In this document: in pieces, positions 50,501-64,000 of the stretch
How the letters are laid out: each line of letters begins with the position of its first letter
How positions within the stretch are numbered: position 1 is the stretch's first letter
Source of the DNA: Prinia subflava
Lineage: Eukaryota; Chordata; Aves; Passeriformes; Cisticolidae
Direction: 5' to 3'
DNA: 64,000 nucleotides
Assembly: GCF_021018805.1 (NCBI RefSeq)
Contig: NC_086259.1
Coordinates: 8,262,501 to 8,326,500 of the forward strand
Translations under genes and position numbers: made by a program
The notes under the pieces: model-generated
Told to the model about the DNA's origin: nothing
The model's database searches: none
Seen by the model: the letters and a program-made list of their open reading frames with translations, nothing else

Positions 50501-53500
50501 GCTGAACTGCATGTCTTGTCTTTCAAGTGGGATGCTTCTGTGGGTGTGTTAGATGAATGGTGGCATAAAGGAATATATGATAGTGCAGATTATGCACAGT
50601 AAAAACTGATAGCACAATTAGAATTAATACAAGCCCACAATAAATGTAATTAATGAGAGCTCTGGAGAACCTCAGAAAAATAATTTTGTTCACACTTGAC
50701 AGCTAGACTGAAAAGTTTCTTGTGACAAATGCAAAAAGAGAGAAGTTGCCTTTGCAAAAGATATGGATGTGTTTAAAGTATCTAAAGAGATGATTATATT
50801 TCATGTTATGAACAGCTATACTCAGAAGTATGTTTGTGGAGAAAAATAAATGCTAGGTGCCAGCACATTCCTGCCTGGATCAGAACTCCAAAAGATTCAA
50901 GCTACAGCTTATTTTTGACAGTTAAACTTATGCTTCTTTAAGAAGATCAAACCAAGTTTTATACAGTACAGCAGTTTCAGAATTTTAAGTCTTTTCTACA
51001 ACTAGAGTTTGACAGCCTCATTTTGAAAAATGTATTTTAATAATTAATTCTTGTATTTTCCAAAAACAAAGACACTTGTTTGACTTCGTGCATCTCACTG
51101 AAGTCAGGGAATTTATGTATATAGAGTTAAACTGCTTACATCTTTATGCCACAGAAGACTTTGATGTTATTTACTGTTTAGCAGTTCTGTGGTAAAATTT
51201 TCTTCTGAAAGCCAAGCGGATGAAATGGAGAAGTATTTACAAAGGGTAGAGAAAAAAAATCCTAAATGGACGAGTGCTTATTGGCCACTGAGAATGTTTT
51301 AGCAAGATTTAAAACAGGACAGTGATGATAATCATTATTTGCTTTATTTTCTGGATTGTAAATTAATTCATAAGCTAAGTAGATCATTACCTCTGTTTTT
51401 GTATAATCATAGATAAACTATGAGGAAAAAATATCACTGACAAGAAAGAGTGCCTGTGCAGTTCTCTGCTGGCTTGCTGTTTACCATGTCTGACTATAAA
51501 TGTTTTATTTTGCCCTGACCAGGTTAGCTTGAGTAGGGAGGTCAGAACCATTAGCAGATTGATCCTTCTCTCCTGTTTTATGGCCCATATCCATTGTTAT
51601 TTTCACTCCAATGACTTTTCTATTTCTCTTTCAGTACAGCTAATTTAAATAAACAAAGTTGCAGGTTTTCAACTCTGATTTTCCTTTTTGCTCTCTGTAG
51701 CTGTCTTTTCTCTGAGCTGCTCTTCAGATGCTCATTACCTCTTGTGTGCTCTCGTACTGATTTTCAATATGTATGTTAGTTTTTGTGACTTTTTCTATTG
51801 GGGAGAAGTGTTGTGTCCTAGATCATCTCTATTAATTTTGGAATGAGAATGTTTCCAAACTCTTTATTCATTTTTCTCTCGTGCCAAGCTATAAATTTTC
51901 TTAAGCATCTGAATTCAGCACGGACACCCAGTTGTCATTCAGCACTGCTTTAATTCTTGAGAATCTGCATTTATTTCCACATTTACATGCCTATGTTTTA
52001 GTCATTTGTCTTTTACTGTGGCTACAATGAGATAGGAGATACTTTAACACACAATTAATATTTATCCTGGCAAATGTGACTAAATTGCTCATCACTCTTT
52101 ATAACAGTGTTTGATCAAACTGCCAGTCATTCAGCTTATTAGTGTCAGTGTTTGTTACTGATTTTTATTGTTCTTCAAGCAGTCTTATTTTCAATTCACT
52201 TGCCAGTATCCTTTTGTTTCTGCACTGCAGAAATTTCAGAACTCTTTAGCATACAGGGTCTTGTTCTGGCCAGTGTTTTCTCTCACCACAGGACCCCTGA
52301 GTTCTCCCACCATTTCCAAATGAAGCAGCAGGGAGTGTAACTCTGCTCCTCTGTCCTATTTCATAGGACATTGTTTCTCCACAAATGTTTAGTGTCCTCT
52401 CAGGCACTGGTAGCAAAGGGGTTATGCAAAGGTGAACATTTGTGCAGGAGCCCTTCCCAGGAGAAGGGTTATTCCTCTTCTTGGAAGTGCCATGGGAGTG
52501 TTTGCATTCCAAGCACAAAGGAACCGGCAACTTGGAGAGAAATGTGTTTAACAACCCCTTTGAAGTAGAGTGCTTCTAATGGAGTAAGTATTAATGAAAG
52601 GCAAGAGGATGACAAAATAATGTGGTAGAGAAAAATCCAGATATGAATTTTTGGAAAGGATTTAATGTAGAAACTGCATGATTCTGGAGGAGTCCATAGA
52701 ATCCAATGAAATACAGTTTCCACCTTTATGGAGCCACAATGCAGAGACTGCAATACAGAAAGGAAAGGATACAAATGGGGTGGAGTTAAGGTCCCCATAG
52801 CAGCCCTCATAGTGCTGTATGTCTAGAAATAATACAATGCCATCCATGAATTTGTGTTTTTGGTTCTGGTCACCTCATCTCACAAGGACTATAAAGGGGA
52901 AGAAAAGTGGTTCACAGAAATTATAGTAGATATAACCAAGTGATATTTTAGTATTATAAACCACTCAGGCATAGGAAAAAACCCTTGGAATTTTGTATTT
53001 AGTGCAGAATCACAGATGCATATTAGCCCAAGGCCCTGTGTGTCCAGTGCAAAAGAGCTTCATACACACTGGAAATATTAATAAATCAAATGAGAACAAA
53101 TATGTGTGGTTGTGATTTTCTGCAAAATAACAGGTGTTGAGTGCACGTATTAAGGCACCTGTTTCATTTGGCTGTTATTTGTCCAGAGATGCTTATTCAT
53201 GCTAAATTTAGCTAGGCTGTGGCAGAGCATGAGTTCACTCGGGAATGTGAATCTGTGAAATATGCTTTCACTGGAGCATGGTGAATAATTTAACTCACTA
53301 AATCTCTTTTTCAGCTTGCCATTTAACTGTGAATAGATTTCAATTTTGATTTATTTTGTTCTTCAAGTTATTCAACAAAAGGTTTATGCAAATACATTGC
53401 AGCCTAAGGACAGCTCATATATTACCCACAGTGATTACCCACCAGCTCCTGCTGCTGCTGCTGGGGCTGATTCAGTGCTCACTGAGGTCGTTGTAAAGGC

Positions 53501-55786
53501 TCCTACACACTTCACTTACAAAATCTGCAGATATTTTTTCCATTGACTCCAGTGAGGATGGGATGAAGTTGTTCTCAGCTGCTCTACTCATGCTCTGTGT
53601 CTGCTCAGATAGCTCATGTAAAGGGGTTTGACAAGATGACTTGAAAATCCATGGAGAGTGCTTTAAGATTATCATGAGACCGTTCCCTCAAAAGCTGTGC
53701 ATTTCTTCATGGTATTTTATCTTTCTGGAAAAAAAAAAAGAATTGGAAACTCACGTAGTACAAACATGTCTGCAAGAAGTGATTCAACAACTACATAATA
53801 CATTTCTAAGTCATTACATATATGTTACGTATTCACCAATTTACAACAACTTAAACAATACCTACTCTGAATGTATGCATTATATAAAAGGAATACTCTA
53901 ATATGAAAAGATTTTTTCTTAATTGGAATATACAGCAATTAAGTAATTTAAAACAGTTATTGATAGCATTGGTTCTAGTATTTTGGAAAATACCTGGTTT
54001 CTTGTCAGCAGTACAGAGAGTTTTGGTTTCATTTCTTATACTCTGAAGTCTTATTGGGAAACGTATCTGAATAATAAATACAGGATAACAACTCTCCATT
54101 GTATGATTCATGCAGCTAAAGAATTTATGCACTTTTATATAATTTCCTTTAATATCTGATTTTTTTCAAGGAGATGAAAATGTAAAGACAGTTATATGTA
54201 AAATAAAATCTCATGTGATACTTAGGGGGTTTTCTCTGTGCTTATGATTTAAAATAACAGTATGTTCATTTGGATTCTGTATCAATTCTAAGAAAGACCA
54301 AAACAATGATTTTGAATCTGATTTTATGATTATTAAGCCTTACTTAGTTATTTATAAATGTAGAAAAAAATTTCTTCATTGTTTTCAGTGATTTACCATA
54401 GAATAACCTGTGATGATATTGATTACTTATGCAAGTGAAAGATTTAAATGTGTGCACATTTCTTTAGTCACTTGGCAATTTTTATGGCAGTCAATTCTTT
54501 GAATTCCCTCCTGACATGACTGATGATGAAATATTTGCATATACTTCATTTATATGCATAAGTATCATTTGACCTATCAATATTACTTTGGTTTCCAAAG
54601 TCCATAATAGCTTATCAACGCTTTCTCCATATCCACCCATCATCTTGATGCACAATATTTATTTTGATGGTGAATCTTTAGCCTCTCCTCCTTTTTCTGA
54701 AGGAAATTCTTGACTGAATTTTTAGGGGAAGTCATAGAAGGACGTAGTTTTTCAGTGATTACTTAAGAGATTTATGTGGTTATACCTCATCTTGTTTGTC
54801 TCAGTCTGTTCTTTTAATATCAGCCAAACTTCTTTCCATCCCACTCATTTTTTGGTTTATTAAATAGATACCTTTTGCATGTTAGATATTTTGGTAGTGG
54901 TGTGAACCCATGTCCATCAAGTTCCTTTTAATGCCATCTGCTTGCACTGCTGGATTTTGGATTTCCTTGGGTATTTGCAGAAACAGTAAACATAGATATC
55001 TATTTTCTTTCTATTTGCCTCATTGCTTGCACTTTCCAGGCTTCTATTTTCTTGTAACATTTAGCAGCCAACAGTTACTTCCCTCCTGGACTGTTCCAAG
55101 GACTCTGTGCCCATGTAGGTTCTTGAAAGTATCATTGCAAACATATTGAGAAAAATAACCTTATTTCTTTTGTTTTGTGAATAATCTTCTGAAATGCACC
55201 TGGCAAAGGAAAAACAGCAGGTGCCAAGTGATTTGAAGAGTCTGCACTACAAATTTCTATTAAACTAACTGGACAAAGAACTCACCCATGTACAATAACC
55301 AGCTGATGAGAGATGATTTTGTTAGGTTGTATTTTAAGGACTATAGTTAATTCAGTAGATGGCACTATTCCTCCTGAGTCACTGAGTTAATAACCCAGAT
55401 ACAAGGTGGCTCTCCACTATGATGATTATCTTCTGTTTTTCTAGATGAGACTGAATAAAATTTTTGAATTTTTGCGTCTGGTAAAAATTCCCATGAGATT
55501 ATTGGCAGGAACATGGGAAGCTTTCTGCCAAGATTCCAGTTTGATTATTTGATTTGAATCAGTTTATAGGTGTGTTCCTTTGTATCTGGGCACTGCCTGC
55601 ACCCCTTTTGGGTTCAAATGACTAATGAGGTAGTTCTACATACGGTGATACAGTGTGGTAGTTCTACAAACATGTAGGCCTGCAGAAGCTCCTGCTCTTG
55701 CTTCAAAAATGCAGTGATCACTCCCACCCACCTACTGCCCCTGATAGTTCATGGTGGCATGAACATGCCCATGTGGTCTGGACTGT

Positions 55787-55840
55787 CACCAAGGAAGGAA
55801 TCCACCTGCAATTCATTTAGCCTGGGTGCCTTCCTTGGTG
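55787..55840. repeat. 12-bp inverted repeat with 30-nt loop
   Basis: CACCAAGGAAGG (55787-55798) and CCTTCCTTGGTG (55829-55840) are exact reverse complements. Purine-rich and pyrimidine-rich arms make chance pairing somewhat more likely than usual. Confidence 0.85.
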
Positions 55841-58800
55841 TGGTTCATGTTACAGTGACCAAGAAAGTGCTGTAAGGGGGTGGTATCAAAGAGGAGAGGA
55901 TGAAAGAAGCTGACAAGATGAATTCTTTTAGTAACAAGAACAGTGTATATCAGCTTTAAGTGTTCACGGCTGCAAACTCTAGTCCTGAATTCAAGATTTA
56001 AAACTTGGTATGGAAACAGTTCCAGTTCTGCCACTTCAGACCCTGGTTCAGCATGGGCTTCTGCAGTGTAACCAAAAGGGCTGCAGCTGTGTAAGGCCCT
56101 GATCCAGCACAGCTTCCCTCTGTTCATTTGTTTGATCCCTGTAAAGAAGACATAAAACTCTCCATGATGGGTGAGCAAGAGTGACAGCAACACTGTCCTG
56201 TCACCAGGCCCAAGCAGCTCATGGGCTGATCTGGTGTGAGGGACAGCAGCACTGTGGCTTCTGGGAGTGTGGGAATGCCAGGGCTCAGAACTTGGTCAAA
56301 ATAGCATTGATTAGGAGAATTAAATGATGAGAAGAAAAGTTATATGTGCTCTGGATATGCTTCTGTCTGCAGAAATAAGAAGCAGCATAGCCTCAGCACT
56401 TTCTTCAATGATGAACTTACTTTTTATTGGGTTGGATTTTTCCCACTAATATCTAGGCATATTTGTCACACTTGTCTTGAAGATAACTATTTTTTTTTCT
56501 TTTAGAAAGTGTGATTTAAATTATTCTGTGATTCTACTTTGTTTGGTGGATATAAGAATGACAGACATGGTGACAGTTTCATTGCAGGCATTTGAAGCTG
56601 CCAGAATAAATCCTGAGTCTCTCCTGAAAAAATGTTGCAAAATGAGAGATAAATAAAATGAAAGAAAACAAAATAGTCCAAAAGACTGTACCAATGATTT
56701 CCCAAATGTCTTTCATTTCATCAGGTGTGAAGTTGCTTTTTTTATATGTTAAAGACTTAAAAGATAGGGTTAAAATTTTGGTGAATTCTGTATATTCAAG
56801 TTCAACCACTGGAACTGCTCACATGCATGTGCAGTGATGCATTTGTTGCATTTTTTCCTTGTGAATAATGGTGAGCTAAGAGTATCTATAAACATAACAT
56901 GTAATGTAGTGCTGACTTTTTAAATCAAGTGGAAAACAAAGGTATTTTAGAGTAAATATAATATAGGCAATCAAAACCATTTTTCTTTCTTTCAGTTAGA
57001 TAGGATGTCTTCTAAAACAGCCCATGGTCATAAACAGAAAATTATTAAAGATAGTGGGCAATTTGAAAGGTAAGGGAGGAATTTATTGCTGTGTCTTGAA
57101 ATGGCCTAATCTAGAATTAATTTTCTTTAATCACAGTAATAACTTTTCTCTTGCTTGTTTTGGAAATGTGGTGGGAACACAGCTGCTTTCTCTGAGGAAT
57201 GGGTTGTAGCAGCTCATGGTTGCTTTCCTAATTTGCAGGGTTGGAACTAATATGCAGGTAGATATTTAGTGCAGCAGAACACTGGAGTATTTCTTACTGG
57301 AGTATAACTGAATACCAAGTGCTGTTACAGAGCAGAGTAATTAGATGTACTTAGTGAGGAGTGGGTGGTATATAAACACAAAGGTTTGTGGAAATGGCCT
57401 TTGGATACTCACATATTTTTAGTTTCTGTAGTAATGACTTATGTCCTGAAATCACCTCCTTGCAGCAGACATCAGCATTGATTAAAGGGAGAATGATCTG
57501 TGATTAAGGCGGTCAGGGGACCTGGGTGTTCTGAGCACTATCCCCAGCTTGGTTTCTAATGTCGTAAATAACTTTATGCACGTTGTGCAGTGCTTTGGAG
57601 CTGAGTCATGGAGGTATTCAGGGCTCCTGTGCCTCATCTTACCACCTCACAAAGTGGGTGTTTCTCTAGCCATGTTGTGGCTACCATGATTTATCTCTAT
57701 TCCTTTTACAAAATAGGAGCAATTCCATTTTACTTAGAAAGATTCTTTAAAATCCTTAACTTCTCTGGTGTGTCTAGCTGTAATGATGTGAGTAATCTGT
57801 ATGGTTACAGTATTGATACTAATTTTTAAAAAATCAAAGTAGTGGTAACTGATAGAAAATCTGTGACAAAGAAGAGATGATAGATTTTTTTCTCCCCCAA
57901 ATCAATGGATTTTAAATTTCATGTAAGATATGTAATTAAATGCAAGCTTTTTTTCTGGATTTTACTGGTAGCTTGGTCATATCCTCCCATTACTGTGCTA
58001 TCATCTAAAACAAGCCCTGAAGAAGCAGTATTGCATAGTTTTGATGTGTAAATAACCTGAGCTTGGTTTGAAATAATGAACCTATTAAAAAACCCCAAAC
58101 CAGCAACTATAAATAATTTTCTCTAGCTTTCTCACTGAAGTCCTGAGTTATATCACTTTTTTTTTAAAATTCAAAATAAAATCAGAAAATTTTATACAAA
58201 GATTTTATTGAAATAGGAAGGCCTTTTAAATAACATGTCACTTGCCATGAAAGTATTTAGAAAGTGGGAAAATGCTTTTCCCTTACATGTATTTTTATAT
58301 CTGTGTATAATGGAGTGTTTTACACACTGTGCTAGGAGTAGCAGTGACCCCTGTATTTCAAAACTGGTGAAATAGAAACCAGGTAGTTGCTATTGATTTG
58401 TGTTAATTGCTTAATGTCCAAGCAGTGACCCCCCTATTGTTTTAGGTACTGTACATGCAGTATTAAAAGTCTTTGCCATCCTTGCTCTGACTCCACAATT
58501 AAGATTGCAGCTCTTTTAACAGGGCAATAAATGATCAGCTTTGCATTTTCTCCACTTAAAAATACTGAATTACTAACATTGTGCTGGTTTGCTCTCACTG
58601 GGTTAAAAAAGGAAAGAGTCTGGCAATAAATACATTTATTTTCTGTACAGAACAGTAATGATTCTCCTTGCATTATTCCAAATTCTCCTGAATTCTATCA
58701 CTCAATAATATGCTGCTCTTGTCAGCCTAAAAGGGTCCCAGATGGACACAGCAAATCAGGTGTGGATGCATCCTTCCTTCATTTATATTGTTTAATAAGC

Positions 58801-61800
58801 TGATACGGTGTCTTCAGTCAGTACTTTCTGTCAGGTTAATGTGTGTTCTTTTTAAAGAAGTTCTAATTCCACAGATAAATCTCTGTTTGAGCTGTCAGAG
58901 TACTCCTTGTGCAAGACCAACTTTGTAACATTCCCAAGGCAAAGCAATTAAAACTCTGCATTTCCCTTAGCCCTTCTGGCTCCTAATGGCTGTTTACATT
59001 TTCCGTGAGGGTGATGGAAGAATGAAGAGATAGATTTGCTCAATACAGAGCAGTGGTATTAAATGATGCTGACCTTCTTTAAAAATGTGTGCTTTGTTAT
59101 GCTGAATGCTTTCTTATCCTTTCAAATCATGTTTGGTGTGGCAGCTTGTTCTGTCCTTGCAGATAAAAACGTGATTCTGTGCTAATAAAGAGTTAGCAGC
59201 TTTTTTAGATCTAGTGAGAGAAAGAAACTTTCATTTGCAGTTGTGCCGGCCATGGGAGATTGTAATTGCTATGGCTTGTGGCAAATTTGTTTGCACCAGA
59301 ATATATCCACATGGGTGATTCAGAGTTAATTTTAGCTGTTGGTGAGGCCCTGGAAGCTTTACACATTTTTTCTCTTTAGCAATGTCCAAGGTTCTCTTGT
59401 TTTACTGTTCCAGTGCTTCCTCTGTGAAATTGAGGCATGTGCATGTGACAGTCGCTTTTCATGAAGACAGATCACTGTCTGTGCAAGGTTAAACCTCAAG
59501 TCCATGAGTTTTGGCAGCCACATCACTCAGAAATGGCAAAAGACCATCACCTTTCAGTCCCTTGGCTGCCTGTCTTGTCAAAAGCTTTTCTGGAGCATAT
59601 TATATCATTTAGAATGTCTTTATAATGAGTATGTAGAAGTAATTTGGTCCATGTATAACTGCTACAGGGACCACAAAGAAGAGAAATTAGTTTGAAGCTA
59701 CATTGTTGAAGAATGTGGATGAGAAAGGCGTATGGAAAGCAGACTTCACAATTTTCCTATAAGCAATAACCAGAATATCTAGAAATGTGGATAGCCCTGT
59801 AACTCATATATGCTGAGTATCCAGTGGTCGTATGCACTTGAACATAAACTGTAGATGCTCAGAACTTCTGTAAAGGATCTGTTAAATAAAAATAAAGCTT
59901 GAAGAGTCCAAAGCCTAATTTTCAAACGTTTGAAGCTGGAGACAGAATTTTAAAAGACCTTAAGTCCAACTAGGGCACGTATATCAGGACCAGACTTTCA
60001 AATGCACTCACCAGCATGGCTCCCATTGTGACACCTAAGACCAAGTCTTAAAAGACTTTGCCCCTCAGCAGGCTTAGGTATTTTTAAAATTTGTCTGCAA
60101 CTGTGCAGATGGAATAGAACTTCTTTCTCTGAAGTATAAATATCTAAACCCAAGAATGGAGCGAAAGCTCATAGAGAACTTTCCTCAGATTCTTTTGAGT
60201 GGGTGAAATTCTCCCATTCTTCTCTTGTTCTCTCACTCACCTGAGGATACCTGAAACTACAGAGAAATTCATGAGTACTGGGATAAATAAAATTCAAGGA
60301 GATTATGTAAGAATAATTATGAATTTATCTACTTACAGATAAAATAGGGAGACTCCAGACCTCCTTCTCTAGTTTCTTCCTTTGTCATTAATGAGACCAG
60401 GATACTACCAGAAGGAGATCTATCAGAAAAACATGGACTTATTCATGGTTCAATTAAAAATTTTGTATTTCTGAAGCTGCTAGTTAACAATGCAAATGTT
60501 ATTTATTGCAAAGTTGATTTTTAAAAATATTTTTCACCACAATAGGGACCACAACCTTTTAAAAGTCTTAAAATAAAAGCTTAAAACAAGGAAGTAGCTG
60601 ACTCATTGATAATATCCTTCTTGAGAAGAAATTTTCCATAGGAAAAACTTTATGTATTATTTTCAATTATAAACCACGTCTTAACTAGGAGAATGTGAAT
60701 TATCTAAAGTGAAAGACAAGATGATAAATTTTCATCTTCAATGGCAAGCTAATTAAAAAAATAGTATCTGGATTTAACATTAACCTTTTTTTAAACCAAA
60801 TAGTATTTGTATACCACTCTATATCCCTTTATAACATTTAACAGACAAATAAGTATGAATTTATACATTTAAATATCTTATATGGTTCTTGAATGGAAAT
60901 TTGAACTAGTATCAAAGAATGCCCTGAGTGTGTAAATATAATTAGTCTGGCTATTATGAATCAAATCCTTCATAATCCTCATACACACAGAGGCTGAAGG
61001 ATGAGATCTGTTTGTCTTTATAACTCCTGAAATAGAGCTAATTTGCAATGGCTACGCTAATTTAGCTTATCTATAAAATGAGTACATATTACAAGTGCTG
61101 TTTTATGGTTCTAATATGCTGTGAATAATTTTATAACTAATTTAGAGCCTTGGACACTAATTGGTTCTTGTGCATGCACACACACAGTATCCTGTAAAAA
61201 GCAGACTGCCACAAAGCCTTGGGGCAGGAAAATGCACCAGATGACCTCTTGCAATCTCTTATTTGATGATAATATCAGCAACATGATTGTAAAGGTTTAG
61301 CAAAGAGTAAAACACATCTGCAAATGTACTGTCCAAGTAAGGCTGCTGCAGAATTTTTGGAGGCATTAGGGCATAAATTTTAGTGCAGCTTCACCTTTGA
61401 AAATAAGGTTAAAGCCAAGACAGATCCTGAGATAGTTTTCTTCATTGTGGCTGTGCATGGGATCCGTGGTTCCTCTCCTCTCTCCCACCCACCACGTCTT
61501 ACATTGTTACTGACTTGAATTAGTTCTATGCAGTAAATAACATAATCCACAAAGATGAAAAGCCATGGAATTAACAAAGGCAAAAATGCTGCTTGAGCAG
61601 AAGCAAGGGTTTTGTCATGTAAATATGCAAATATCTACCTATATATACTGACATTGCAGTTTCTGGTGGGTTGACACCTATGGACTGGGGGAGATAACAG
61701 TTGTGTGGTTGAATTCAGTCAGCTGTATTGAATTTCAGCACAGCTTTGCAAAATGCCTCAGGAAGGTTGTTTGGCACTCCTATGTTTAACCACATTCTGA

Positions 61801-62705
61801 ATGTATCTGAAATGCCTGCAATTTTCTTGAGGTAGTAAATGAAATAAAGCCTTTCAAAAAACTTAACACAATTCAAAGTAGATGATATAAATTCATTGTT
61901 TTGAAGATGAGTAGTGTCAGTACTTTATTTGGCAGCGTTATTTGTTGGAAAGTGCTATTTTCATTGCATATAAGTAATTGTCTGAACATTTGCATTTGTT
62001 TTTTACAGCCAATGTAGGTTACTACTAAAATAGTGTCTCTGACAGGTTTATAATTTTGCTGACACAGGTTGGCAGATAGATGAGCATCTCACATAGAATA
62101 TAAACATAAATTTCAATGAATAAATAGAACAGGGTCTGTTAGCACAGTCATCAAAAGAGAAAAGCCTCATAAGAAAATAACAGAAGGCTTTTGACCCTTT
62201 AAATTATAGCTCACTAGCTCACTGCTGCAATGAACTGAGCTCCCAGGCACTGCTGGTACTCTGACTCCCCTCTGGCATCTCCTTGTATGCCGTTCACATC
62301 AAATCCCCACGGAAGGTCACATGCTCCCGAAATTAAGTAGCTAATAGACTACTCAAATGATCCAGGTTCTAGGTCACAGAAAGTCTGTATGTTACTCTGC
62401 AAGATTCTGGACTGAGCATCTTTAGAAAACTAGGAAAAGGAAGGCATATCTGAATATTTCTGTTTTCTGCCTCACTTTTGCCTTTGTAAGGTAACGCTCA
62501 AAGCAACTAGAGTAAATAGTTTGAATGAACACAAAAGCAGGGAGGTGCTGTAAGATTATCAATTAGCACTCATTTTCTCAGAAGTATTTCCCAGACATTG
62601 TCCCACTCACTTTGCAGGGGGCATCCTGTGTTCTGACTAGCAGATTATCTGCTGGTGACTTTAATGAGTGAGAAATGCTGCCTCACTGCTTAACTTTTAA
62701 CACAT

Positions 62706-62805
62706 CTTTTTCAATACCTCTGGGGATGGTGACTCCCCACTCCCAGGGCAGCCTCTTTCAATGCTTGACAACCCTTTCCGTGAAGAAATTGTTCCTGCTG
62801 TCTGT
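62706..62805 (-). mobile_element. CR1 LINE fragment (3' region)
   Basis: The reverse complement contains AATTTCTTCACGGAAAGGGT, TGTCAAGCATTGAAAGAGGC and TGCCCTGGGAGTGGGG, followed by a CACCATCCCCAGAGGTATT-like end. This is the CR1 segment around the end of ORF2 (the ARG-KNFFTERV...NRLP part) also seen at 16740-16820. It is truncated at both ends. Confidence 0.8.
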
Positions 62806-64000
62806 AGGTGTGTGTGCAGCTGCTTGTAAATGCAAAAGAGCCTTCATTTCAGCTCGGAGTTTGAAACCCTCACTTCTTTGGGGATGTAATTACCCTAATA
62901 CAGGGTTATGGATGGGGTTTTTTATTGGCCAGGCCCTGGTTCTTGATTCCTATCCAGATCTTGGTTGGCTTCAGGACTCTGAGGATGTTACCACCTCACT
63001 TATGACATTCACTTATGACACTGGGATTGGCAATAGTTACACCAGAATTTACAGGCATCCTGTCAGGCAGCTGAGATGTGTGACTGTAAACACACCTGAG
63101 CTAACATAAAGCTGCCTCATTACAGCCCTGCAATGAATGAACCCAGCAAATGTGGAATTCGTGTGCTCTGTTCCTGGCTTCCAACCACTCAGCCTTCCTG
63201 CCTCACAGCAGGGTCCCCAGCTGAGCTGTTGGAATTAGAAGTAGTTAGAACATGCTCACTAATATTACAGTCCTTACTCCTTTTACAACCTGTTTTTACT
63301 TTCCTGACTCGACTTTGACAGTCCCTTTACTGCCTGTACCATTCCTGCTAATTGTCATTTTCATACCTGTTATTTATATTACTCCCATTACTGTCTTTGA
63401 ACCTTCAGTGGAAGACTCATCTCTGTTGTCAGAACAGCAAACCTGGGAAATGCCATAACAAAAGACCTTTTGTGAATTAGCTAGTTTCAGTTATTTACAG
63501 TAGGTGCCTTGATGTAGAAGAAAGATGTGTGGAGTTTTTTAAAGCAGGAATGAATTATAATTCTTAACATTTGTAGCTGTTCCTGAGACTAAAATTGTTA
63601 GAATTTTCACAATAGATTCAATAATACATGTGCAAAAGCCTTGTTTTCCTTTTAAACAAATTCTGCCTATCAGAAGGAAATTTTTACAGTGCTAGTTCCT
63701 TGATTTCTTTATGCAGGGTTGTGGAGTTGTTTATACATTTTCCATCTGAGTTACTGTAGTTTTGCCTCTGGCTGATATTTTTCATTGGTACATTGGTTTT
63801 CATTATTGATACATATTTTTGAAAGGTATTGCATATATATATATGTTAATTTTCTTAAACAAGGGTATCTTTGGTAGATAAGGCACAGTGTGGGAGTGTT
63901 CTTGAGGGAAATGGGGTGGAGCTAGGAATTTGATAATTAACCTAAAAGCCGACAACATGTCTGCAAACAACTGGCAAATAAATCACTGTTGGATATCACT
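62806..64000. other. Intergenic DNA to window end, no gene recognised
   Basis: No supported gene. A short TA run lies near 63833-63845. Open frames of 60-70 codons here have no recognisable features. Confidence 0.65.

Larger units (their letters stand above)
42071..62705. other. Long intergenic stretch, no gene recognised
   Basis: More than 20 kb of AT-rich DNA. No open frame has a recognisable product and no clear exon, tRNA or rRNA was seen. Small features are a 12-bp tandem duplication TCACATATATTG (44536-44559), an imperfect CR1/L3-like phrase around 52855-52890 (weak), and a 12-bp inverted repeat at 55787-55840. Confidence 0.65.

Noticed and set aside
52855..52890. GGTTCTGGTCACCTCATCTC followed by ACAAGGACTATA, similar to a CR1/L3 internal phrase
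   Set aside because: The match is short and the sequence after it does not continue in the expected order, so I could not support a LINE call.
59940..60060. Phrases resembling an ancient palindromic DNA transposon (TTTCAAATGCACTCA, CACCTAAGACC)
   Set aside because: The resemblance is from memory, too degraded, and the mirror arm is not clear.
62675..63109. 144-codon plus-strand open frame as a gene
   Set aside because: Its first third is antisense to a CR1 fragment and the rest has no recognisable motif.
1..64000. Search for CRISPR arrays, bacterial operons, phage or plasmid genes
   Set aside because: No regularly spaced repeats and no compact gene blocks. The sequence is a vertebrate chromosome.

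Overview
This is vertebrate nuclear DNA, most likely from a bird. The signs are interrupted genes with GT/AG introns, a TATA-less CpG-island promoter, CR1-type non-LTR retrotransposon fragments, and solo LTRs of the sizes and structures common in avian genomes. The assignment to birds, perhaps a songbird, rests on repeat character recognised by eye. There is no bacterial or phage-like gene organisation.

Left edge (1-6.3 kb): the 5' end of N4BP1 (NEDD4-binding protein 1), on the minus strand. Coding exon 1 (4993-5235) and most or all of the large exon 2 (1-1205, running off the window) join in phase 0 across a 3.8-kb intron and give 482 readable residues. They cover the KH-like N-terminal region, two SUMO-interaction-like motifs and the UBA-like segment; the C-terminal NYN/PIN-type RNase domain lies outside the window. 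Intron 1 holds a solo LTR (1784-3157, 5-bp target duplication) in the same sense as the gene. The promoter is a CpG island with GC boxes, YY1-like sites and a possible upstream ORF whose stop overlaps the N4BP1 start codon. Just upstream lie a CR1 fragment and a 21-22-bp C-rich minisatellite.

Remainder (6.3-64 kb): AT-rich intergenic DNA with no gene I can support. In other vertebrates N4BP1 is followed on its upstream side by a large gene-poor interval before CBLN1, and this stretch fits that picture. Recognisable content is a decayed CR1 copy (about 15.8-16.95 kb), short CR1 tails (32.5 and 62.7 kb), LTRs at 29.6-30.1, 35.4-36.0 and 41.7-42.1 kb, some AT-rich and TG microsatellites, and a few low-repeat stretches rich in homeodomain-type TAATTA motifs that are candidate regulatory elements.

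I did not find a new multi-gene system. The items most worth a second look are the N4BP1 5' leader with its overlapping uORF, the same-sense LTR in intron 1, the homeodomain-motif cluster near 23.7-24.25 kb, and the palindromes at 1576-1612 and 31151-31174.
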